Assembly (NCBI GenBank): GCA_012729765.1
Contig: JAAYCM010000061.1
Span: forward strand, 1-51,225
Source of the DNA: Chloroflexota bacterium
GTDB lineage: Bacteria; Chloroflexota; Anaerolineae; Aggregatilineales; Aggregatilineaceae
Length of the DNA stretch: 51,225 nucleotides
Direction of reading: 5' to 3'
The stretch's first letter is position 1. Every line of letters starts with the position of its first letter. Shown in pieces: positions 32,689 to 41,507 of the stretch. Under the pieces are notes generated by a model that did not search any database, had not been told where the DNA came from, and saw only the letters and a program-made list of their open reading frames with translations. Made by a program: the position numbers and the translations under genes.

Positions 32689-34143
32689 ATGCGGACTTAT
32701 ACTCGTTATGTCCGGTGGGTGGCAGCAGGGCTAATCCTGCCGCTGGTCTTGACGGGGTGCTTCCGGTCGGCGGGGGGCAGCCTGGAGCCAACGCCCAGCA
32801 GCGATAATGGGACGCCGGTGGCGCAAAACACGCCCCTGCCGCCGCCGCCCACAGACACTCCTGAGCCTGAAGCCACCGAAGAGGCCGCGCCGCTGCCGAC
32901 CGCCGAGGAGCTGACCGAGGAAGTGGAGCTTCTGCCGACTGCCACCGAGGACGAATTCGCGCAGCCGACGGCCACGCTGCAACTGGACGAGCCGACGGCG
33001 ACCGATGCCGGTGCGTTTGCGCCGACCGGCCCGACGGCCACCAGCACCGTGCCGACGGTGATTGCCATGGCTCCCACCTTTACGCCGGAAACGCCGCCCA
33101 CCCAGGTGATTCAGGCAGCCCCGCCGACTATCGCGCCGACGGAAACGCCGACCGAGACTCCGACGCAGGAAGCGGTGCTGTTCCCCACCGTGACGCCACC
33201 TGGCCCGCCCACCGTGCCGCCCACGTTTACGCCGGCGGCGCAGGTGCAGCAGCAGGTCATGCCAGGCGGGCCGACGCCGACCTTTACCAGTGTGGTATTC
33301 CCGACGCTGGCTCCATCCCCAACCTATACCCAGTTCGCGCCGCCCGGCGCACAGCAGCCGGGTGAGGCCGTGCCATTAGGTGAGCGCCCCGCCGAGACGC
33401 CGCCGCCGGATGTCGTCGATGGGCAGGGTGGGCCGGTGCCGACCGAGACGCCGATGGAGATCGCGCAGGTCGCCACGCTCAGCCCGAACCAGATCACGGC
33501 GACCGCGCTGGTGTTTGGGGCAACGGCGACCGCCGCCGCCGCGCAGGGCACGATCCTGCCGCCGCTGGGCCAGCCGACGCTCGATCCGGGGCAGGCTCCG
33601 GCAGCCCAACCCACGACCGATCCGTTCCAACAGCCCGCGCCGATCGCAACGGCTCAACCGACCGTTGGGGCTGCCGGGCAGGTCTGCGGCGAGCACCTGA
33701 TCTCGCCCGGTGAGAACCTGTTCCGCATCGCGCAGCGCTACAACGTGACCGTGCAGCAGATGGCGCAGGCAAATAACATCGTCAATCCCGACCTGATCCT
33801 GGCGGGCGATACGCTGACCGTGCCGTGTCCGGTGCCCGGCACGACGACGACCACCACCACCACGACCGGCACCGGCGTGGTCGCGGCTCCCGGCACATAT
33901 ATCGTCGAGCCGGGCGACAACCTGTACCGGATTTCGCTGCGCTACGGTGTGAGCATGGCGGCGCTGATGCAGGCCAACGGCATGACGCCCTCGACCATCA
34001 ACATGATTTACGCCGGGCAGCAGCTTGTCATCCCCGGCGGTGGGGCCGTTCAGACGGGCGTTACCGCCGCCCCGACCGCCGCGCCGATCCCGACTGTCAC
34101 GCCCGATCTGGGGCAGCAGCCGCAGGCGGTGCCCGCCGGATAA
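32689..34143 (+). CDS. LysM-domain lipoprotein with Pro/Thr-rich stalk
   Basis: The 484-residue product has a lipoprotein signal (VAAGLILPLVLTGC, Cys ~22), then a long low-complexity Pro/Thr/Glu stalk (~25-330) rich in TPT, PTA and TETP. Two LysM domains follow: ~333-382 (HLISPGENLFRIAQRYNVTVQQMAQANNIV) and ~402-452 (YIVEPGDNLYRISLRYGVSMAALMQANGM). LysM binds peptidoglycan or related glycans, and the two domains are joined by a run of Thr. The stalk places them away from the membrane. CAGGAGAGAACAG gives the start, not the earlier in-frame 32650. It is followed by a terminator. Confidence 0.92.
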   Translation: MRTYTRYVRWVAAGLILPLVLTGCFRSAGGSLEPTPSSDNGTPVAQNTPLPPPPTDTPEPEATEEAAPLPTAEELTEEVELLPTATEDEFAQPTATLQLDEPTATDAGAFAPTGPTATSTVPTVIAMAPTFTPETPPTQVIQAAPPTIAPTETPTETPTQEAVLFPTVTPPGPPTVPPTFTPAAQVQQQVMPGGPTPTFTSVVFPTLAPSPTYTQFAPPGAQQPGEAVPLGERPAETPPPDVVDGQGGPVPTETPMEIAQVATLSPNQITATALVFGATATAAAAQGTILPPLGQPTLDPGQAPAAQPTTDPFQQPAPIATAQPTVGAAGQVCGEHLISPGENLFRIAQRYNVTVQQMAQANNIVNPDLILAGDTLTVPCPVPGTTTTTTTTTGTGVVAAPGTYIVEPGDNLYRISLRYGVSMAALMQANGMTPSTINMIYAGQQLVIPGGGAVQTGVTAAPTAAPIPTVTPDLGQQPQAVPAG

Positions 34144-34166
34144 GCACCAGCTTTGGAACGCTTGCG

Positions 34167-34200
34167 GGGAGCGGCTCCATGTGGGGACGCTCCCTTTTTG
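34167..34200 (+). terminator. Terminator between LysM lipoprotein and Nudix gene
   Basis: A stem GGGAGCG/CGCTCCC with a 14-nt loop is followed by five T at 34195-34199. Confidence 0.8.
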
Positions 34201-34217
34201 TGGATGCAGGAGAATCG

Positions 34218-34754
34218 ATGGACAACCTGACCGAGAAAATCGTATCGTCGGAGCCGGTCTATGACGGCAAGCTGATCAGCCTGCGCGTGGATCACGTCGA
34301 GCTGCCCAACGGCGAACGCTCCATGCGCGAGATCGTGCAGCATCCGGGGGCGGTGGCGATCGTGCCGCTGCTGGATGACGATGTTTTTCTGGTGCGCCAG
34401 TACCGGCTGGCGGCGAACACGATCACGCTCGAAATCCCGGCGGGGACGCTCTCGCGCGGCGAGGAGCCGGATCGTGCCGCCGAGCGCGAATTGCAGGAAG
34501 AGATCGGCTACCGGCCCGGCAAGCTGACGCGGCTGGGCGGCGAATATACCGCGCCCGGCTACACGACGGAGTATATTCACCTCTATCTGGCCGAGGACCT
34601 GATCCACTCGCGGCTGGCGATGGATGATGACGAGTTTCTGGACATCGTGCGCCTGCCGTTCAGCGAGGCGCTGCGCCAGGTCGAAGCGGGCGAGATCGAC
34701 GATGGTAAGACGATCGCGGCGCTGCTGCTGGTAGCGCGGCGGTTGGGGCGTTGA
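34218..34754 (+). CDS. Nudix hydrolase, ADP-ribose pyrophosphatase type
   Basis: The 178-residue protein carries the complete Nudix box GTLSRGEEPDRAAERELQEEIGY (~82-104; catalytic Glu of REUXEE present). SEPVYDGKLISLRVDHVELPNGERSMREIVQHPGAVAIVPLLDD and EYTAPGYTTEYIHLYLAEDL are typical of bacterial ADP-ribose pyrophosphatases, which split ADP-ribose to AMP and ribose 5-phosphate. The ATG follows GCAGGAGAATCG. The longer open frame from 33825 overlaps the LysM gene and is rejected. It precedes the kinase by 109 bp, and both may be read from the same promoter. Confidence 0.94.
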   Translation: MDNLTEKIVSSEPVYDGKLISLRVDHVELPNGERSMREIVQHPGAVAIVPLLDDDVFLVRQYRLAANTITLEIPAGTLSRGEEPDRAAERELQEEIGYRPGKLTRLGGEYTAPGYTTEYIHLYLAEDLIHSRLAMDDDEFLDIVRLPFSEALRQVEAGEIDDGKTIAALLLVARRLGR

Positions 34755-34863
34755 GCGCCGCTGCGCGACTTTGTGTCGGCTGGCACGTAGATAGAGTATA
34801 GATGCCGCGCCGGACGTGCTCCAGACTGCGGCGGGGCCAGCCTAGTTACAGGAAAGTATAAGC

Positions 34864-36747
34864 ATGAACAGCGATCCGCTGATTAACCGTACCATCGGAA
34901 ATTATGAGATTATTGACCGCCTGGGCAAAGGCGGTATGGCGACGGTATATCGCGCGCGCCAGACCAATATGCAGCGCGACGTGGCGCTGAAGATCATGAG
35001 CGCCGAGCTGGCCGGGGATGCACAGTTCATCGCCCGCTTCGAGCGCGAGGCGCAGGTGCTCGCCAACCTGGAACACCCCCGGATTCTGCCGGTGCACGAC
35101 TTCGGCCACGAGGGCGAGCTGTTCTACCTGGTGATGCGGCTGGTCGAAGGCGATTCGCTCTACGACCGGCTGACGCGCGGCTCGCTCTCGCTGAAGCAGG
35201 TGGGCGCGCTGCTCGACCAGATCGCCAGTGCGCTCGATTACGCCCACGAGCAGGGCGTTATCCACCGCGATCTCAAGCCGAATAACGTGCTGCTCGACCG
35301 GCACGATAACGTGTACCTGATGGATTTTGGCGTCGCCAAGCTGATGGCCGCTACCCAAAATCTGACGGTGACCGGCGCGGTGATGGGCACGCCTGCCTAT
35401 ATGGCTCCCGAACAGTGGCGCGGCGGGCACGTGGACAGCCGCACCGACGTCTATTCGCTGGGCGTGATGCTGTACGAGATGGTGGTCGGATCGCAGCCGT
35501 TCATCGCCGCCGATACGCCGTTCACGCTGATGTATAAGCACCTCAACGATCTGCCCACGCCCCCGCGCGAGCGTCTGCCTGCCCTGCCGGAAGCCGTCGA
35601 TCACGTGATCCTCAAGGCGATGGCAAAGCTGCCCGAAGACCGCTACCAGTCGGCGGGCGAGCTGGCGCGGGCGTTTCGGGCCGCCCTACGCGGTGCGGCG
35701 GTGCCGGTGAGCGACGCGCCCACACCGGCTGAGGTCGAGCCGCAGGCGGGCACGCCCGGTCCGGCTGGCCCCGTGACACCGCTGCCGAGCGCCGAATCGG
35801 CGGACGTGCCTGCGCCCGAGCTGGCCGCGCCGATCTCGATCCGGCCCCTGGGTGAGTTCGAAGCGCCGGAAGGCCAGCCAATCACCGGAGAGCCGTCGCA
35901 CAGCTCAGCGATCGAGCTGCCGGCCAATACGCCGCCCAAAGTGCGCGAGATCGTCGAGCGGGTGGCCGCGTCGCATGCCTGGCGGAGCGCGGTTGCAGCG
36001 GTCGAAAGCTCGCTGGAAGCCGCCGTCGAGAAGGCCGCTGAGGTTGCGCCGTCGATCACGCCGCCGGGACTGTATCCCCCGAACGAGACGTCGGGCGATA
36101 TCCCGCTCCCACCAAAGCCGGGTGAGGCCGCTATCGCGCCGCCGGAACATCTCGCCCCACCGCCCACCACCGCCAGTGTGCCCCGCGAGCTGGCCGATCT
36201 GCCGGTCGCCGCGCAGGTGCACGCCCCAGCCTTCCAGCAGATGCGCGCCATGCTCAACCGCGACGAGACGCTGGTCGGCGTGCTGGACGTGCGCGGCACA
36301 ACGGAGTTCCGGCTCTGGAAGCAGCTTGCCGTGAGCGGGCTGGTGGTGAATATCCTGGGCGGGATTCTGAACGCCGGGCTGCTGAGCCTGCTGGGTGTGA
36401 TCGCGTGGCTCTACCTGCTGGTGCAGGTGATCCGGGTCTGGCGCGGCTATGGCGGTCACTTCTACCTGGGATTCACCCCGCAGCGCGTTGTGCTGCTGCC
36501 GCGCACACCGGAAGGCGCGCTTCAGGCCGGGCAGGCCCGAACGGCGCAGTGGGCCGCGATTGAGCGGCTGAAGCTGACCGATCGCGTGGTGCTGCTGAGC
36601 CTTGCCGGGGCAAAACCGGCCCAGTTCGCCGGGATAATCCCGACATTTGGCGACGGTGGCCTGGGCGAGCAGTCAAGCTGGCTGCCCTACAGCCCGATCC
36701 CGCAGTTGATCCGGCAGAAGGGTTTCGAGGCCAATCACGAGGGATAG
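34864..36747 (+). CDS. Membrane Ser/Thr protein kinase (Hanks type)
   Basis: The 627-residue protein starts with a complete kinase domain (~1-270): GKGGMATVYRA (glycine loop), VALKIM (ATP lysine), VIHRDLKPNNVLLD (catalytic loop), MDFGVAKL (metal), and MGTPAYMAPEQWRGG. A Pro/Ala/Glu linker (~280-460) follows, then hydrophobic spans (~483-525: LAVSGLVVNILGGILNAGLLSLLGVIAWLYLL region) and a C-terminal PH-like cytosolic domain (YLGFTPQRVVLLPR, IERLKLTDRVVLLSL). This is an unusual order; PASTA kinases have an outer sensor instead. It is followed after 6 bp by murI, suggesting a link with cell-wall control. Confidence 0.93.
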   Translation: MNSDPLINRTIGNYEIIDRLGKGGMATVYRARQTNMQRDVALKIMSAELAGDAQFIARFEREAQVLANLEHPRILPVHDFGHEGELFYLVMRLVEGDSLYDRLTRGSLSLKQVGALLDQIASALDYAHEQGVIHRDLKPNNVLLDRHDNVYLMDFGVAKLMAATQNLTVTGAVMGTPAYMAPEQWRGGHVDSRTDVYSLGVMLYEMVVGSQPFIAADTPFTLMYKHLNDLPTPPRERLPALPEAVDHVILKAMAKLPEDRYQSAGELARAFRAALRGAAVPVSDAPTPAEVEPQAGTPGPAGPVTPLPSAESADVPAPELAAPISIRPLGEFEAPEGQPITGEPSHSSAIELPANTPPKVREIVERVAASHAWRSAVAAVESSLEAAVEKAAEVAPSITPPGLYPPNETSGDIPLPPKPGEAAIAPPEHLAPPPTTASVPRELADLPVAAQVHAPAFQQMRAMLNRDETLVGVLDVRGTTEFRLWKQLAVSGLVVNILGGILNAGLLSLLGVIAWLYLLVQVIRVWRGYGGHFYLGFTPQRVVLLPRTPEGALQAGQARTAQWAAIERLKLTDRVVLLSLAGAKPAQFAGIIPTFGDGGLGEQSSWLPYSPIPQLIRQKGFEANHEG

Positions 36748-36753
36748 GCGACA

Positions 36754-37626
36754 ATGGGCGAGGCGGGATCGTTGCAGGCACGGGCGCGCCCGGTGGGCCT
36801 GCTGGATTCGGGCGTCGGCGGATTGTCGGTGCTGCGCGAGGTACGCGCCCAGCTTCCGGCTGAGGACGTGATCTATGTGGCGGACCAGGGGCATGTGCCC
36901 TATGGCCCGCGCTCCATCGAGCAGGTGCGCGAGTTTACGGTCAAACTCGCGCGTTTTTTGATCGCGCAGGACGCCAAGCTGATCGTCGTGGCGTGCAACA
37001 CGGCCAGCGCGGCGGCGCTCTACACCCTGCGCGAGCTGTTCCCCGATGTGCCGTTCGTCGGGATGGAGCCGGCGGTCAAACCGGCGGCGCACGAGACACA
37101 GACCGGCACGATCGGCGTGATCGCAACCGAGGCGACCTTCCAGGGTGAATTGTATGCGAGCGTGGTGGGGCGGTTCGCACAGGGCGTCGAGGTGATCACG
37201 GCGGCCTGCCCGGAGTTCGTGCTGCTGGCCGAGGCTGGCGAGACGGATTCACCCGCCGCGCACGAGGCGATCCGGCGGCGGTTGCTGCCGCTGGCCGAGG
37301 CGGGGATCGATCAACTGGTGCTCGGCTGCACGCATTTCCCCTTCCTCAAGCCCGCGATCCAGGCGGTGCTGGGGCCGGGCGTGACGGTGGTCGATCCGAG
37401 CGCGGCGGTCGCGCGGCAGGCGGGGCGCGTGCTGGAAGCGCGCGGGCTGCTCAATCCCGGCGCGCGACCCGGCCACGTGACCTATTACACGTCGGGCGAG
37501 GTGGCGGCGTTCCGGCGCGTATTGGGCGCCCTGCTGGGCGAGCCGGTGGCGCGGGGGGCGGATGTACGTGCCGCCTGCTGGACCGAGGGCGATGCGGCGC
37601 TGGCGGCTGCTCCCTCTGCGCTGTAA
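36754..37626 (+). CDS. murI: Glutamate racemase
   Basis: Converts L- to D-glutamate for peptidoglycan. The 290-residue protein has PVGLLDSGVGGLSVLREVRAQLP, both catalytic Cys residues (VVACNTASAAAL, Cys81; VLGCTHFPFLKP, Cys192), and TIGVIATEATFQG. It starts 6 bp after the kinase stop, so they are one transcript. The N-terminal ~12 residues before PVGLLDSG are longer than usual, and an inner start cannot be excluded. Confidence 0.95.
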   Translation: MGEAGSLQARARPVGLLDSGVGGLSVLREVRAQLPAEDVIYVADQGHVPYGPRSIEQVREFTVKLARFLIAQDAKLIVVACNTASAAALYTLRELFPDVPFVGMEPAVKPAAHETQTGTIGVIATEATFQGELYASVVGRFAQGVEVITAACPEFVLLAEAGETDSPAAHEAIRRRLLPLAEAGIDQLVLGCTHFPFLKPAIQAVLGPGVTVVDPSAAVARQAGRVLEARGLLNPGARPGHVTYYTSGEVAAFRRVLGALLGEPVARGADVRAACWTEGDAALAAAPSAL

Positions 37627-37832
37627 TTACCTCTGAATAAAGTCTTCCAAACCTTCTTTGCTTGGACATGGCTAACGCGCGGCGGTACGCTCTGCATGAC
37701 CACGTTTGCCTGGGTTATGCAGTAGCGCTGTATCGCTGTTTCCCCATAAAATATCTGACCTGGGTTTGACCGATGTAGGCTATTCTGGTTAACTAACGTC
37801 AGATTAGCCGCTAGCTGTACAGGGGGGACGGC

Positions 37833-39206
37833 ATGCCACGATTTATCCGTGTATTCATCAGCTACTCGTCGCAGGATCAATTGCTGGCTGCACGATTGGC
37901 AGCAGATTTGCAGGCGCGAAATTATCTTGTCTGGCTGGATCGAGAACGGTTGATAGGCGGTCAGCAGTGGGTTGAAGCAATAAAGCGGGCTATCCAACTG
38001 GCAGATGTTGTAGTGCTCTGTATTTCTCCCGATTCAATGACGTCTCGCTATGTACGCTTTGAATACGAGTACGCTCTTGAAGAGGATAAGATTATCCTTC
38101 CCGTATTGTTAAGGAAAACCGACAATGTCTTTTCCGGCCTGGAGCAGCTTCACTACGTCTCTTTTGATCCAACCGTTGTTCCGTACCCCGCCGGACTCAA
38201 TCATCTCCTGCTCGCACTGTCGCAGGATCACATCTGGAACAAAAAGCGCGAGCCTGCGCGCAAATCAAGAGCAGAAGCACAACTGCGCGACACGCCGATT
38301 GAGCTGGTTCCTGCTGCCAACCTCCAGGCGCAGCAGCCGGATATTGCGTTGAATGAGTTATACCGGCTGGCACTGCAAGCTGAGAACAAAGGCGACCTTG
38401 AGCGTGCCGCCAGCCTGTATGAGAAGATCACCCAGGACGCGATGTTTTTCCGCAACGGCCTGGCCCTGAAAAAGCTAGAGGACCTGAACCAGCGGTTGAT
38501 CCCGCGCCGCCTCGCATCCTATAACGAATTCGCGGAGACGGCCTTTAATCAGGGCCAATATGACCGTGCCATAACTGCGTGGCAGAGCTTTCTGGACCTG
38601 TACCGCGAGTATGATGACTGTGTCGAAAACGTGCGCCGAATGCGTTTGCTCGGAATCATTCCGTATGGCAGTAAGAAGCGCCGCCAAAGTAAAAGCATGG
38701 CTGTTCGCGCTGCCTTGCAGCAGCCATTCCCGGCTAGCATCGTCCCCGACGAGATCGCGCAGCGGATCAGGCTGGCGCAGACAAACATCCAGCAGATCCA
38801 GTTGTATAACGACGCAAAATACTTCCTGGCAGAGGGCCAAAAATCGATTGCTCGACAGGAACTGGAGCGGCTCTGGAATCAGGCGCCCTTCTTTGTCGAT
38901 ACGGAGAAACTGGCCCGGCAGGCAGGCGTGAGGCGGCGCAAACAATCACTCACCCCACTGAGTCAGTATATAAAGCGCGAGGCACGAAGACAAAAACGGC
39001 GACGTTATTTTGCGACTGGACCTTATGGGTGGCACCTGCTGGGTGTCGCGGCCTTAGGGTCTTGTGCTGCCTGTGGATCCTTCCAGATGGGTTTAGAGAC
39101 AAGCCCCGTAACTTACGGTCTGGCCGCACTCCTCTTTATCATCCTGTCAGGGCTGGTTTTGCGCGTGGGTATTGCTAGAACGCAACTGCCGGAAAAGGAG
39201 TGCTAA
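37833..39206 (+). CDS. TIR-domain protein with TPR-like repeats and C-terminal membrane helices
   Basis: The 457-residue protein starts with a TIR domain (~1-140): IRVFISYSSQDQLLAARLAADLQARNYLVWLDRERLIGGQQW, VVVLCISPDSMTSRYVRFEYEYALEEDKIILPVLL. Glu77 lies where NAD-cleaving TIR domains keep their catalytic Glu. Residues ~165-340 are helical TPR-like repeats (LNELYRLALQAENKGDLERAASLYEKI; FAETAFNQGQYDRAITAWQSFLDLY). Two membrane helices end the protein (~405-425, ~430-450). Base composition is lower in GC than neighbours and codon use differs. This points to transfer. A defence role by NAD depletion, or scaffold signalling, is possible; no partner gene is present. AGGGGGGACGGC precedes the start. 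Confidence 0.87.
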   Translation: MPRFIRVFISYSSQDQLLAARLAADLQARNYLVWLDRERLIGGQQWVEAIKRAIQLADVVVLCISPDSMTSRYVRFEYEYALEEDKIILPVLLRKTDNVFSGLEQLHYVSFDPTVVPYPAGLNHLLLALSQDHIWNKKREPARKSRAEAQLRDTPIELVPAANLQAQQPDIALNELYRLALQAENKGDLERAASLYEKITQDAMFFRNGLALKKLEDLNQRLIPRRLASYNEFAETAFNQGQYDRAITAWQSFLDLYREYDDCVENVRRMRLLGIIPYGSKKRRQSKSMAVRAALQQPFPASIVPDEIAQRIRLAQTNIQQIQLYNDAKYFLAEGQKSIARQELERLWNQAPFFVDTEKLARQAGVRRRKQSLTPLSQYIKREARRQKRRRYFATGPYGWHLLGVAALGSCAACGSFQMGLETSPVTYGLAALLFIILSGLVLRVGIARTQLPEKEC

Positions 39207-39233
39207 GCAACCTCAATTCGGGGCGGTTGGCCC

Positions 39234-39261
39234 TTGACATTCCTGGCTATTTCGATATACT
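39234..39261 (+). promoter_or_regulatory. Sigma-70-type promoter of the ArsR-family gene
   Basis: A perfect -35 TTGACA (39234-39239), a 16-bp spacer and a -10 TATACT (39256-39261) lie just before the gene at 39314. This is the clearest promoter in the window. Confidence 0.85.
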
Positions 39262-39299
39262 TCTAATTTGATCAATATCTAAATAGATGTGTATCGAAA
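39250..39299. promoter_or_regulatory. Dyad operator(s) over the ArsR-family promoter
   Basis: Outer arms TTTCGATATAC (39250-39260) and GTGTATCGAAA (39289-39299) match at 10 of 11 positions; the left arm covers the -10. Between them is a perfect dyad ATCTAAATAGAT (39277-39288). Both suit self-control by the regulator at 39314. Confidence 0.6.
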
Positions 39300-39313
39300 C
39301 AGGAGCAAGGCAT

Positions 39314-39889
39314 ATGAGCGAAGAAGACCTGCAACTGCTGCTCCAGTTCTTCAAGGTGATGGCCGACGAGAGCCGCCTGAAGATCGTGGGGATTCTCAGC
39401 ACGGGCGAGTGCAGCGTCGGGGAGCTGGCGGAGCGGCTGGGGCTGAAGGAACCGACCGTCTCGCACCACCTGGCGCGGCTCAAAGAACTGGACCTGGTCG
39501 AGATGCGGGCCGAGGGCAACTCCCGGCTCTACCGCCTCAACCGTCAGGCGCTTGATCGGCTCAACCAGCAGATGTTCAGCCAGGAGCAGATCACATCGCT
39601 GGGCGAGACACTGGCCGGGGATGACTTTGATCGCAAGGTATTCAAAGACTACCTCGAGGATGGCCGGCTCAAGCAGATTCCCACCAGGCACAAGAAGCTG
39701 CTGGTCATCCTGAGGTGGCTGATGACGAACTTCGAGCCGGGGCGGGAGTATACCGAGCGTGAGGTGAACGCGATCATCGACCAGTTCCACCCGGATTTCG
39801 CCACGCTGCGCCGCGCGCTGATCGATCAGGGATACCTGGAGCGGGCCGGCGGCGTCTATTGGGTGGCGGAAGATTACCCCCAGCCGTGA
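39314..39889 (+). CDS. ArsR-family repressor with DUF2087 domain
   Basis: The 191-residue protein has an N-terminal winged helix (~1-85): FKVMADESRLKIVGILSTGECSVGELAERLGLKEPTVSHHLARLKELDLVEMRAEGNSRLYRL. A DUF2087 domain follows (~115-185): GRLKQIPTRHKKLLVILRWLMTNFEPGREYTEREVNAIIDQFHPDFATLRRALIDQGYLER. No Cys metal site is present in the HTH, so it is not an arsenic or metal sensor of the usual kind. ATG after AGGAGCAAGGCAT is chosen over the earlier open frame. Dyads over its promoter suggest it represses its own gene. Its target and ligand are unknown; a terminator follows. Confidence 0.92.
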   Translation: MSEEDLQLLLQFFKVMADESRLKIVGILSTGECSVGELAERLGLKEPTVSHHLARLKELDLVEMRAEGNSRLYRLNRQALDRLNQQMFSQEQITSLGETLAGDDFDRKVFKDYLEDGRLKQIPTRHKKLLVILRWLMTNFEPGREYTEREVNAIIDQFHPDFATLRRALIDQGYLERAGGVYWVAEDYPQP

Positions 39890-39912
39890 GCGAATACTGG
39901 CGCAGTTAAGAG

Positions 39913-39954
39913 GCCGCCGGGCAGGGATCATGCCCATTCCCGGCGGCGTTTTGT
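39913..39954 (+). terminator. Terminator after the ArsR-family gene
   Basis: A 9-bp stem GCCGCCGGG/CCCGGCGGC (39913-39921, 39939-39947) with a 17-nt loop is followed by GTTTTGTTG. Confidence 0.85.
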
Positions 39955-39967
39955 TGCGGGTTCGCGC

Positions 39968-40477
39968 TCAGCGCAGCCCATCCAGCGACCGGATCGCGGC
40001 GGGCAGTTCGGCGTGCTCGCGGATCACGGCATCCGGCTCGAAGCGCGTATCCGGCGGCAGCGGATCGCCGCGCCAGTTGTACCAGACGGCGCGCAGGCCC
40101 GCCTGTTTCGCCCCGGCGACATCGGTCGGGTAGGTGTCGCCCACCAGCACCGCCTCGTGTGGCGCGCACCCGCAGCGCGCCAGCAGTGCCGCGAAATAGG
40201 CCGGATCGGGCTTGCTCAGCCCGGTTTCCAGCGTGGTCATGATGTCGTCAAAGTAGGCGTCCAGCCCGACCCGCGCCAGCGCCGCGCGCACCTGCTGCGC
40301 GTTCGAGTAGACGGCGTTGGTGGCGATCATCAGCCGGTAGTGCGGGCGCAGTGCCTCAAGCGCCGCGCGGATGCCGGGCATGGCTTCGACGTGCGGCGCT
40401 TCGACCAGCGGCCCCTTCCAGTCGGGGATGTCGGCCATAACGGTAAAACCCCAATCAAAGGCGATGCTGCGAATCAT
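39968..40477 (-). CDS. HAD-family hydrolase
   Basis: The 169-residue protein is a HAD phosphatase-like enzyme. Motif I is AFDWGFTVM, with the nucleophile Asp but Gly in place of the second Asp of DxD, a variant known in some HAD groups. Motif II Thr is in MIATNAVYSN, motif III Lys in GLSKPDPAYFAALLARC, motif IV in VLVGDTYPTDVAGAKQAGLRAVWYN. It lacks a large cap, so it probably acts on large or protein substrates, or has lost activity. AGAGGGGGACT precedes the start. It lies 36 bp downstream of the aldo/keto reductase, likely as one transcript. Confidence 0.88.
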   Translation of the reverse strand: MIRSIAFDWGFTVMADIPDWKGPLVEAPHVEAMPGIRAALEALRPHYRLMIATNAVYSNAQQVRAALARVGLDAYFDDIMTTLETGLSKPDPAYFAALLARCGCAPHEAVLVGDTYPTDVAGAKQAGLRAVWYNWRGDPLPPDTRFEPDAVIREHAELPAAIRSLDGLR

Positions 40478-40513
40478 AGTCCCCCTCTTCGCATGGCGGC
40501 AGTGGTGATCGGG

Positions 40514-41395
40514 TCAGTCCGGTTCGTTGAATCCCTCGCCGTGAAAGATCAGCTCTTCTTGTTCGGCGCGCTGCGCGATCAAAGCGTCCTGCTCGTCGGG
40601 CAACAGCGGCGTGAAGCTCTCGACGGCGCGCAGGAACAGCGGCAGCAGATCGGCGTCGCCGGTCGTGACCACGCCCGCCACCGGCTGCGAGAGCGCGAAG
40701 CGCACGCCCTGCTCGATCGCTTCATAGGCGTCGTGCGGCTCATACCACGTGTTGAAGCGGTGCCCGGTCGCGGGGCGCGGGCCTCTGGCCGCCGCCTTGA
40801 TGATCATCACGCCGATGTTGCGCTCAGCGGCGATCTGGAGCAGGTGCTCGGCGTCGCGGCGGTAGTCTGGCTCGGCGTAGAGGCGCGGCGTGAGCGGGAA
40901 CATGATCGTGTCGAAGTCGAAGCGCTCCAGCGCGTTCATCTGGACCGACGCGGCCTGCATCCCATGACTGGTGATGCCCAGGAAGCGGACCTTGCCCTGA
41001 TCGCGGGCGGCGCGCAGCGTTTCGATCACGCCGCCGGATGAAAACGCGGCATCCAGCTCTTCCAGGGTGGTGATGGCGTGAAGCTGGTAGAGGTCCAGAT
41101 AATCGGTGCGCAGGCGCTTGAGCGAGCGATTCAGCTCCATCATAGCGGGATTGCGGCGGCGCTCGGCGGTCTTGCAGCCCAGGAAGAACTGCTCGCGGCG
41201 CGGCTGGAGCCAGGGGCCGACGCGCTCCTCGGCGTCTACATAGCCGGGCGCGACGTCGATATGGTTGACGCCGTGCTCCAGCGCCAGGTCGAGTGCGCTG
41301 TTTGCGCCGGGCTGGTCGATGCTGGCGAGCGCGAACGCGCCGAAGATCGCTGCCGAACTCATGTGGCCGGTACGGCCTAGTTGTCGCTGCTGCAT
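40514..41395 (-). CDS. Aldo/keto reductase
   Basis: The 293-residue NADPH-dependent oxidoreductase has the AKR catalytic set: Asp and Tyr in VNHIDVAPGYVDAEERVG (~47-52), Lys in FLGCKTAERRR, and His in LYQLHAITTLEELD. The start RQLGRTGHMSSAAIFGAFAL is the usual AKR opening, and KVRFLGITSHGMQAASVQMN is typical. AGAAGGAGAGCATT precedes ATG. The C-terminal ~40 residues (PLLPDEQDALIAQRAEQEELIF) resemble the short tail of the YajO/Tas-type group. Substrate unknown. It leads into the HAD gene. Confidence 0.93.
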   Translation of the reverse strand: MQQRQLGRTGHMSSAAIFGAFALASIDQPGANSALDLALEHGVNHIDVAPGYVDAEERVGPWLQPRREQFFLGCKTAERRRNPAMMELNRSLKRLRTDYLDLYQLHAITTLEELDAAFSSGGVIETLRAARDQGKVRFLGITSHGMQAASVQMNALERFDFDTIMFPLTPRLYAEPDYRRDAEHLLQIAAERNIGVMIIKAAARGPRPATGHRFNTWYEPHDAYEAIEQGVRFALSQPVAGVVTTGDADLLPLFLRAVESFTPLLPDEQDALIAQRAEQEELIFHGEGFNEPD

Positions 41396-41507
41396 AATGC
41401 TCTCCTTCTGGGGATTGGGCCTGTGCAGGCTGCCGGCGTCCTACATCAATTGTAGCAGCACGGGCGGTTGTGTGTCGGGTCGGGCTGTGAACGAGGGGTG
41501 AGGAAAT

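Noticed and set aside
33825..34754. Long 309-residue form of the Nudix protein
   Set aside because: The upstream 131 codons overlap the LysM gene and a terminator; a good ribosome site marks the ATG at 34218.
37766..37794. Promoter TTGACC-17-TTAACT before the TIR gene
   Set aside because: The -10 matches at only three positions, too weak to call.
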